DNA of 10,711 bases from JAYZVT01 sp050248375 (lineage in GTDB: Bacteria > Pseudomonadota > Alphaproteobacteria > Rhizobiales > Methyloligellaceae), in NCBI GenBank assembly GCA_050248375.1, contig JBFWSL010000123.1, positions 1 through 10,711 on the forward strand. Reading direction: 5' to 3'. Position 1 is the stretch's first letter. Each line of letters begins with the position of its first letter. Position numbers and translations under genes: made by a program. Below the pieces are notes generated by a model. The model did not search any database, was not told the origin of the DNA, and saw only the letters and a list, made by a program, of their open reading frames with translations. Below are positions 5,327 through 10,711 of the stretch, piece after piece.

Positions 5327-5800
5327 TTGCCCGCCAAGGGACTTCGCTTCGCGACCATGATGCTGGCCGCCCTGTCCACGGGCATGGCCTTCTGTCACCT
5401 GATGGAACTGCCCGCCCGTATCGGCTGGGACCGGGACCTGTGGGTGGGCTCGACGGTGGAAGGCGGCCTCTACCGCATGTTCGGCACCATCGGCGCCGTC
5501 ATCGTCGTGGTGACGGTGGCGCTCGGCGTCTGGCTTGCCTGGAGGTTGCGGAACGGTCCGCGGGCCGTGTTTCTCTACACCGCCCTGGCGGCGACGCTCT
5601 TCGCCCTCGCCCTCGGTCTGTGGTGGGCGGTCGTCTTTCCGGCCAACCTGGAACTGGCGCGATGGCTGAACGGTCCGGTGCCGCCCGACTGGTCGGACAC
5701 GCGGCTGCGCTGGGAAGCCGGCCATGCCGTCAACGCGCTGTTGCAGATCGCCGGCCTCGGCGTGCTCCATGCCTCGGTGCTGGCGGACAAGCGGGACTGA
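5327..5800 (+). CDS. Small four-helix membrane protein, DUF1772-like
   Basis: 157 residues from the TTG at 5327, chosen for its strong ribosome site and because it gives a basic N-terminus (PAKGLR) ahead of the first helix. Four hydrophobic segments are visible, about 8-27, 52-72, 80-104 and 132-152. HLMELPARI (24-32) just after helix 1, GGLYRMFGTIGAV (46-58) and the WWAVVFPAN block (99-107) fit the DUF1772 / anthrone-oxygenase-like integral membrane family, whose bacterial members have no established function. It begins 79 nt after the GST stop and may be read through from it, although the spacing also allows an independent promoter that I cannot see. It converges with the VOC gene, the stops being 16 nt apart. 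Confidence 0.75.
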   Translation: MPAKGLRFATMMLAALSTGMAFCHLMELPARIGWDRDLWVGSTVEGGLYRMFGTIGAVIVVVTVALGVWLAWRLRNGPRAVFLYTALAATLFALALGLWWAVVFPANLELARWLNGPVPPDWSDTRLRWEAGHAVNALLQIAGLGVLHASVLADKRD

Positions 5801-5816
5801 ACGCCCGGGGGCCCGT

Positions 5817-6188
5817 CTACCCGGCAAGCGGCTCGAAGAAGATCAGCCGGTTGCCGAACGGATCGCCGACCTTCATCTCGCGGGTCTTCCACGGCGTTTC
5901 CTCCACGCCGGGCCTGGCGAATTTGTAGTTCCTGGCGGCAAGCTCGCTATGGAACGCGTCGAGGTCCTTCACCTGCACGCGCACGGACCCGCCGGGACAG
6001 CAGTCGCCATGATGCTCCGACAGGTGCAGCCGGCAACCGCCGCGCGACACCTGCATGTAGAGCGGAAAGTTGTCGCCGAAGCGATGCTCCCAGTCCGCCG
6101 CGAAACCGAGATAGTCGAGGTAGAACTCCCTCGCCTTTGCCTCGTCGAAGATGCGGAAGATGGGGGTGGGAGCCGAGAAGCTCGTCAT
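5817..6188 (-). CDS. VOC superfamily (glyoxalase / bleomycin-resistance fold) protein
   Basis: 123 residues with the two-module beta-alpha-beta-beta-beta layout of vicinal-oxygen-chelate proteins. Module 1 is PTPIFRIFDEAKAREFYLDYLGF through GGCRLHLSEHHGD (residues 8-62). Module 2 is SVRVQVKDLDAFHSELAAR through KVGDPFGNRLIFFEP (68-120). DPFGNRLIFFEP is the classic closing motif. Candidate metal or ligand residues are His55 and Glu119. Members range from glyoxalase I and dioxygenases to antibiotic-sequestering dimers; this subgroup is often labelled 'bleomycin resistance protein', but nothing here proves drug binding. It starts 52 nt downstream of the lpd stop on the same strand and could be the last gene of that transcript, though the ribosome site is weak. 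Confidence 0.85.
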   Translation of the reverse strand: MTSFSAPTPIFRIFDEAKAREFYLDYLGFAADWEHRFGDNFPLYMQVSRGGCRLHLSEHHGDCCPGGSVRVQVKDLDAFHSELAARNYKFARPGVEETPWKTREMKVGDPFGNRLIFFEPLAG

Positions 6189-6219
6189 GGCGCGGATCCC
6201 GTCCGCGAGGCGCGCCCGA

Positions 6220-6247
6220 CCCGCATCACATAGGCCCGCATCACATA
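6220..6247. repeat. 15-bp tandem duplication over the lpd stop codon
   Basis: CCCGCATCACATA occurs at 6220-6232 and again at 6235-6247, a period of 15. The second copy contains the lpd stop (minus-strand ATG TGA), so the first copy is a duplicate of the gene's last bases placed just after it. It has no effect on the protein. Confidence 0.7.
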
Positions 6248-7641
6248 TGGATGGCGCGGCCCGCCACCGCCATGGCGGCTTCCTTCACCGCCTCGGGCAG
6301 TGTGGGATGCGCGTGGCAGGTGCGCGCCAGGTCCTCCGCCGAGCCGCCGAACTCCATGAGCACCGCGGCTTCCGCGATCATGTTGCCCGCGTCCGCGCCG
6401 ATGATGTGCACGCCGAGCACCCGGTCGGTGGTCTTGTCGGCGAGAATCTTCACGAAGCCGTCCGTGGTCCTGTTGACCTTGGCGCGGCCGTTGGCCGTGA
6501 AGGGGAACTTGCCGGCGGCATACACCACGCCGGCCTCCTTCAGCTCTTCCTCGGTCTTTCCCACGCTCGCCACCTCCGGGTAGGTGTAGATCACGCTCGG
6601 GATGACGCCGTAGTTCACATGGCCCGCCTGGCCGGCGAGGATTTCGGCCACCGCCACGCCCTCGTCCTCGGCCTTGTGCGCCAGCATCGGCCCCGCGATC
6701 ACGTCGCCGATGGCGTAGATGCCGTCCACGCTGGTCTTGAAATGCTCGTCGGTGACGACGCGTCCCCGGTCGTCCGTCTTGACGCCCGCCTGCTCCAGCC
6801 CAAGCCCCTCGGTGTAGGGCACGCGGCCGATGGCGACCAGCACCACGTCGCAGTCGACGGTCTCGGTATCGCCGCCCTTGGCCGGCTCGATGGCCACCTT
6901 GCAGCCCTTGCCCTTGGTGTCGATGCCGGTGACCTTGTGCCCCAGCTTGAACTTGAAGCCCTGCTTGGAAAGGATGCGCTGGAACTGTTTCGACACCTCG
7001 CCGTCCATGCCCGGCGTGATGCGGTCGAGGAATTCCACCACCGTCACCTCGCTGCCCAGCCGGCGCCACACCGAGCCGAGCTCCAGGCCGATGACGCCGG
7101 CGCCGACCACCACCATCTTCTTCGGCACCGGGGAAAGCTCGAGCGCCCCGGTGGAGGAGATCACTTTCTTCTCGTCGATGTCGATGCCGGGCAGCTTCGT
7201 CACGTCCGAGCCGGTGGCGATGACGATGGCCTTCGTCTCCAGCGTCTCCGCCTTGCCCTTGGCCGGCGTCACTTCCACCTTGCCGGGCGCGACGATCCTG
7301 CCCGCGCCCATATGCGCGTCGATCTTGTTCTTCTTCAGCAGGTAATCGACGCCCTGCACGTTGCCCTTCACACCCTCGTCCTTGAAGGCCAGCATCTTCT
7401 TCAGATCGAGTTCGGGCTTCACCTTGATGCCCATGTCGGCGAAGGCGTGGCCGGCCTCCTCATAGACCTCCGACGCATGCAGCAGCGCCTTGGAAGGGAT
7501 GCAGCCGACATTGAGGCAGGTGCCGCCATGGGTGCCGCGCTTCTCGACCACCGCCACCTTCATGCCGAGCTGCGCGGCGCGGATCGCGCACACATAGCCG
7601 CCCGGGCCGGTGCCGATGACGATGAGATCGTAGGCGGGCAT
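6241..7641 (-). CDS. lpdA: Dihydrolipoyl dehydrogenase (E3 component)
   Basis: 466 residues, standard for E3. This FAD-dependent enzyme re-oxidises the dihydrolipoyl arm of E2 and reduces NAD+. The FAD-binding Rossmann motif is GTGPGG (10-15). The redox disulfide lies in GGTCLNVGCIPSKALLHASE (39-58; Cys42/Cys47). The NAD-binding motif is VVGAGVIGLELGSVWRRLG, and the second FAD motif is TSVDGIYAIGDVIAGPMLAH. The dimer-interface catalytic pair is in HPTLPE (His445/Glu450). I chose ATG 7641, which has GAGGAG 8 nt upstream (7650-7655); the frame is open to 7902 but that part is not family-like. Its place after sucA and sucB indicates an E3 serving 2-oxoglutarate dehydrogenase, possibly shared with pyruvate dehydrogenase. 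A 300-nt gap separates it from sucB. Confidence 0.97.
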   Translation of the reverse strand: MPAYDLIVIGTGPGGYVCAIRAAQLGMKVAVVEKRGTHGGTCLNVGCIPSKALLHASEVYEEAGHAFADMGIKVKPELDLKKMLAFKDEGVKGNVQGVDYLLKKNKIDAHMGAGRIVAPGKVEVTPAKGKAETLETKAIVIATGSDVTKLPGIDIDEKKVISSTGALELSPVPKKMVVVGAGVIGLELGSVWRRLGSEVTVVEFLDRITPGMDGEVSKQFQRILSKQGFKFKLGHKVTGIDTKGKGCKVAIEPAKGGDTETVDCDVVLVAIGRVPYTEGLGLEQAGVKTDDRGRVVTDEHFKTSVDGIYAIGDVIAGPMLAHKAEDEGVAVAEILAGQAGHVNYGVIPSVIYTYPEVASVGKTEEELKEAGVVYAAGKFPFTANGRAKVNRTTDGFVKILADKTTDRVLGVHIIGADAGNMIAEAAVLMEFGGSAEDLARTCHAHPTLPEAVKEAAMAVAGRAIHM

Positions 7642-7690
7642 GTCTCTGGCTCCTCGTATGTTGCGGCCGGCGCGGCCGTTCCCGGTCGTT

Positions 7691-7945
7691 TCAAGCAGGA
7701 TCGGCCTTCGAGCGCAAGCCGCGCAGCCCGTCATCGGCGCGAAGCGCGGGCGTGGACTGGCCCCGGCTGACGGCGGGAACGCCGCCTTGGAGCCTGCCGG
7801 CGCCGCCATCGCCCGAATTGCCGACGACCGGCGCCAGGCGCGATTGCGAAAATGCGGTGGAGGGCCCCGCTGCCGGCAGCAGAGCCACCGGCAGTCCGGC
7901 AAGAAGATGAACGCTGCGCACAGCCGCCCTCAAGCGACGCCTCAC
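7691..7945 (-). CDS. Doubtful small ORF between sucB and lpd, coupled to the sucB stop
   Basis: Without this ORF the 300-base gap 7642-7941 would be empty apart from the lpd ribosome site. The frame starts at GTG 7945, overlapping the sucB stop as GTGA, and runs 84 residues. The first 34 (basic RRRLRAAVR, then LLAGLPVALLPAAG and STAFSQ) look like a signal peptide; the rest is Gly/Arg/Ala-rich without a recognisable fold. Third-position GC is lower than in the flanking genes by eye, and no homologue comes to mind. It could be a small exported protein, or simply non-coding GC-rich DNA that happens to be open. I favour the latter only slightly. Confidence 0.3.
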   Translation of the reverse strand: MRRRLRAAVRSVHLLAGLPVALLPAAGPSTAFSQSRLAPVVGNSGDGGAGRLQGGVPAVSRGQSTPALRADDGLRGLRSKADPA

Positions 7946-9237
7946 AGATCGAGTATGAGTCTCTGCGGATCTTCCAGGCTTTCCTTCACGCGGACGAGGA
8001 AGGTCACCGCGCCCTTGCCGTCCACCACGCGATGGTCGTAGCTGAGCGCCAGATACATCATCGGGCGCACCTCCATCTTGCCGCCGATCGCCACCGGCCG
8101 CTCCTGGATCTTGTGCATGCCCAGGATGCCGGACTGCGGCGCGTTCAGGATCGGGGTGGACATCAGCGAGCCGTAGACGCCGCCATTGGTGATGGTGAAG
8201 GTGCCGCCCTGCATGTCCTCGATGCCGAGCTGCCCGTCGCGCGCCTTGCGGCCGAGTTCGTTGATGGACTTCTCCACGCCCGCCAGCGACAGCATGTCGG
8301 CGTCGCGAACCACCGGCACCACCAGCCCCCGGTCGGTGCCGACCGCGATGCCGATATGGTAGTAGTTCTTGTAGATGATATCGGTGCCGTCGATCTCGGC
8401 GTTCACCTCGGGCACTTCCCTGAGCGCCTGGATGCAGGCCTTGACGAAAAAGCCCATGAAGCCGAGCCGGACGCCGTGGCGCTTCTCGAACAGCTCCTTG
8501 TACTCGCCGCGCATCTTCATCACCGCCGACAGGTCCACCTCGTTGAAGGTGGTCAGCATGGCGGCGGTGTTCTGCGCGTCCTTCAGCCTGCGCGCTATGG
8601 TCTGGCGCAGCTTGGTCATGCGCACCCGCTCCTCGCGCGCCTCGTCGTCGAGCGGCACCGGCGCACGCAGTTGCGCGGCCGGAGCGGCCGTCGGCGCGGG
8701 CGCCGCGTGGGGCGCGGAGCCGCCATTGCCGGCGCGCGCGTTCATCACGTCTTCCTTGAGGATGCGGCCGTCCTTGCCGCTGCCGGCGATCTTGGAGGGA
8801 TCGATGCCCTTTTCCTCGACCATCTTGCGCACGGCCGGCGACAGCGTGTCCGCCGCCGCGCTGCGCGGCTGGGCGGCCTGGGCGGGCTTGGCTTCCGGCT
8901 TCGGTGCGGGCTCGGCGGACCTGGATTCGGACTTGGGTTCAGGCTTGGCCTCGGCTTCCGGCTTGGGCTCGGCCTTGGCCTGCGCCTTCGCCCCGCCCGC
9001 GCCTTCCTTGATCTGGCCGAGCAGCGCGCCCACCTCCACGGTGTCGCCCGCCTTCACCGAGATTTCCGCCAGCACCCCGGCCGCCGGGGCCGGCACCTCG
9101 ACGGTGACTTTGTCGGTCTCCAGCTCCACGATCGGCTCGTCGGCGCTGACCGCCTCGCCGGCCTTCTTGAACCACTGGCCGACCGTTGCCTCGGTGACCG
9201 ATTCCCCAAGGGTGGGAACGCGGATTTCCGTCGCCAT
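7942..9237 (-). CDS. sucB: 2-oxoglutarate dehydrogenase E2, dihydrolipoyllysine succinyltransferase
   Basis: 431 residues. The E2 core transfers the succinyl group from its swinging lipoyl arm to CoA. The N-terminal lipoyl domain (about 1-78) has VELETDKVTVEVPAP with the lipoylated Lys43. A long Ala/Pro/Lys/Glu linker follows (80-125). The peripheral-subunit-binding domain is SPAVRKMVEEKGIDPSKIAG followed by GRILKEDV. A second linker leads to the catalytic domain, from about residue 200, with SYDHRVVDG (catalytic His402 and Asp406) near the C-terminus, FTITNGGVYGS and PQSGILGMH. The succinyltransferase rather than acetyltransferase assignment rests on GESVTEATVG in the lipoyl domain and on the sucA neighbour. 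It starts at ATG 9237 behind GGAGG, 44 nt after the sucA stop, clearly one operon. Confidence 0.97.
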   Translation of the reverse strand: MATEIRVPTLGESVTEATVGQWFKKAGEAVSADEPIVELETDKVTVEVPAPAAGVLAEISVKAGDTVEVGALLGQIKEGAGGAKAQAKAEPKPEAEAKPEPKSESRSAEPAPKPEAKPAQAAQPRSAAADTLSPAVRKMVEEKGIDPSKIAGSGKDGRILKEDVMNARAGNGGSAPHAAPAPTAAPAAQLRAPVPLDDEAREERVRMTKLRQTIARRLKDAQNTAAMLTTFNEVDLSAVMKMRGEYKELFEKRHGVRLGFMGFFVKACIQALREVPEVNAEIDGTDIIYKNYYHIGIAVGTDRGLVVPVVRDADMLSLAGVEKSINELGRKARDGQLGIEDMQGGTFTITNGGVYGSLMSTPILNAPQSGILGMHKIQERPVAIGGKMEVRPMMYLALSYDHRVVDGKGAVTFLVRVKESLEDPQRLILDL

Positions 9238-9281
9238 GACCTCCAGACCTTTCTGTCCGCTCGCCGCCGCCGCGGACCCAA

Positions 9282-10711
9282 TCAGACCGTGAGCGCCTCG
9301 CTCACGAAGGTGTTCAGCTCATGCAGGTGCTTCTGCATCAGCCCCGTCGCCGTCGCCGCCGACGCCGGCCGGCCCACATAGACCGGACGCTTGTGCCTGG
9401 CGCCGATGTTTTCGAGCACCCACTCCAGATTCGGCTCGACGAAGGACCACGCGCCCATGTTCTTGGGCTCCTCCTGGCACCAGATCATCTGCGCCTGCGG
9501 GAACCGCTTCAGCTCGTCGATCAGCGCCCGCGCCGGGAACGGATAGAGCTGCTCCATGCGCAGCAGGTAGACGTCCCTGATGCCTTCCTTCTCGCGCGCC
9601 TCGTACAGGTCGTAATAGACCTTGCCCGAGCACATGACCACGCGCTTGATCCTGTCGTCCTTGACCAGCTTGATCTTCTCGTCCTTCAGCACCTCCGCGT
9701 CGTCCCACAGAACCCTGTGGAACGTCGTGTCCGGGCCCATCATGGCCAGCGGAGATATCACGCGCTTGTGACGCAGCAGCGACTTCGGCGTCATCAGGAT
9801 CAGCGGCTTGCGGAAGGTGCGGTGCAACTGCCGCCGCAGGATATGGAAGTAGTTGGCCGGCGTGGTGCAGTTCGCCACCTGCCAGTTGTCTTCCGCGCTG
9901 AGCTGCAGGAACCGCTCCAGCCGGGCCGAGGAATGCTCCGGCCCCTGGCCCTCGTAGCCATGCGGCAGCAGGCAGACGAGGCCCGACATGCGCAGCCACT
10001 TGCGCTCGCCCGAGGAGATGAACTGGTCGAACACCACCTGCGCGCCGTTGGCGAAGTCGCCGAACTGCGCCTCCCACATCACCAGAGCGTTCGGCTCCGA
10101 CAGCGTGTAGCCATATTCGAAGCCGAGCACCGCCTCTTCCGACAGCATCGAGTTGATCACCTCGAACTTCGCCTGGTCGGGCGCGAGGTGCTGAAGCGGC
10201 GTGTATTTCTCCGCCGTCTCCTGGTCGTTCAGCACCGAATGGCGCTGGGAGAAGGTGCCGCGCTCGCAGTCCTGTCCCGACAGGCGCACCGGAAAGCCTT
10301 CGCGCAGCAGCGAGCCGAAAGCCAGCGCCTCGCCCAGCGACCAGTCGATGGCGGTGCCTTCCTCGATCATCTTGCGCCGGCCGTCCATGAAGCGGCCGAT
10401 GGTCCGGTGCACGTTGAAGTTCTCCGGCACCTTGCACAGCGCCAGCCCGATGTCCTTCAGGCGGTCGATCTCCACGCCAGTCTTGCCCCGGCGCGCGCCT
10501 TCTTCCGCCAGGCTGATGCTCGACCACTTGCCGTCCAGCCAGTCGGCCTTGTTGGGCTTGTAGGCCTGGCTGACCGAGAATTCCTGGTCCAGCCGGTCGC
10601 GGAAGTCGGATTTCATCCTGTCGACTTCTTCCGCCGTCACCAGCCCCTCGTTGACGAGCTGCTCGCCGTAGATGCTGACGACGCTGGGATGCTGGCGGAT
10701 CGCCTTGTACA
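9282..10711 (-). CDS. sucA: 2-oxoglutarate dehydrogenase E1, C-terminal half (5' end outside the window)
   Basis: About 475 residues of a protein normally near 950; the frame is open through the window edge (…KAIRQHPSVVSIYGEQLVNE), so no start is present. This thiamine-diphosphate enzyme decarboxylates 2-oxoglutarate and succinylates the E2 lipoyl arm. Diagnostic blocks are SLGEALAFGSLLREGFPVRL, GQDCERGTFSQRHSVL, FEYGYTLSEPNALVMWEAQFGDF, LPHGYEGQGPEHSSARLERF (pyrimidine-domain and active-site region), RKPLILMTPKSLLRH and IWCQEEPKNMGAW near the C-terminus. It is followed by sucB and, further on, lpd on the same strand. Confidence 0.97.
   Translation of the reverse strand, partial: YKAIRQHPSVVSIYGEQLVNEGLVTAEEVDRMKSDFRDRLDQEFSVSQAYKPNKADWLDGKWSSISLAEEGARRGKTGVEIDRLKDIGLALCKVPENFNVHRTIGRFMDGRRKMIEEGTAIDWSLGEALAFGSLLREGFPVRLSGQDCERGTFSQRHSVLNDQETAEKYTPLQHLAPDQAKFEVINSMLSEEAVLGFEYGYTLSEPNALVMWEAQFGDFANGAQVVFDQFISSGERKWLRMSGLVCLLPHGYEGQGPEHSSARLERFLQLSAEDNWQVANCTTPANYFHILRRQLHRTFRKPLILMTPKSLLRHKRVISPLAMMGPDTTFHRVLWDDAEVLKDEKIKLVKDDRIKRVVMCSGKVYYDLYEAREKEGIRDVYLLRMEQLYPFPARALIDELKRFPQAQMIWCQEEPKNMGAWSFVEPNLEWVLENIGARHKRPVYVGRPASAATATGLMQKHLHELNTFVSEALTV

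Noticed and set aside
6151..7770. 539-codon open frame on the plus strand opposite lpd
   Set aside because: Antisense shadow of a certain lpd gene in GC-rich DNA; His/Arg/Ala-rich with no family features.
7642..7902. N-terminal extension of lpd to 7902
   Set aside because: E3 proteins begin just before the FAD motif as in MPAYDLIVIGTGPGG; the GAGGAG site supports ATG 7641.
7852..9381. 509-codon open frame on the plus strand opposite sucB
   Set aside because: Antisense shadow; low-complexity Gly/Leu/Arg stretches mirror the Ala/Pro/Lys/Glu linker of sucB.

Overview
This 10.7 kb window is GC-rich, with strong G/C third-position bias in its main genes. It comes from a bacterial chromosome, most likely an alphaproteobacterium. 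The right third carries the adjacent order sucA-sucB-lpd (read on the minus strand), the alphaproteobacterial layout for the 2-oxoglutarate dehydrogenase complex. I cannot place the order or genus from sequence alone.

Layout. 1-531: 3' end of an ABC-2 type transporter permease (+). 532-844: a convergent intergenic gap packed with two families of short hairpin repeats. 845-1853 (-): an ArsR-family repressor gene followed by an intact SRPBCC/AHSA1 gene; between them is a previously easy-to-miss 33-codon stump of a second SRPBCC gene whose start overlaps the end of arsR. 1845-2397: the divergent arsR promoter, then a decayed glutathione S-transferase (GST) copy. 2398-4432 (+): a selenium-binding-protein/methanethiol-oxidase family gene followed 7 nt later by a His-containing polytopic membrane protein. 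4456-5247 (+): a second copy of the divergent promoter region leading into an intact GST. 5327-5800 (+): a small DUF1772-like membrane protein starting at TTG. 5817-6188 (-): a VOC/glyoxalase-fold protein. 6241-10711 (-): lpd, a doubtful small ORF, sucB and the C-terminal half of sucA.

The most interesting structure is the pair of related segments at about 1845-2215 and 4456-4865. Both hold the same arsR/GST divergent promoter. The left copy keeps arsR and has lost GST; the right copy keeps GST and has only a trace of the first arsR codons. The SBP56-type gene and its membrane partner sit between them. I infer an ancestral arsR<->GST module that was duplicated around, or split by, the SBP cassette, with opposite halves decaying. 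The surviving ArsR could still act in trans on the intact GST promoter, which carries a perfect 7-2-7 inverted repeat over its likely -10 region.

The rest is ordinary: the sucA-sucB-lpd genes encode E1, E2 and E3 of the TCA-cycle 2-oxoglutarate dehydrogenase complex. No tRNA, rRNA, CRISPR array, transposase or IS end was seen.
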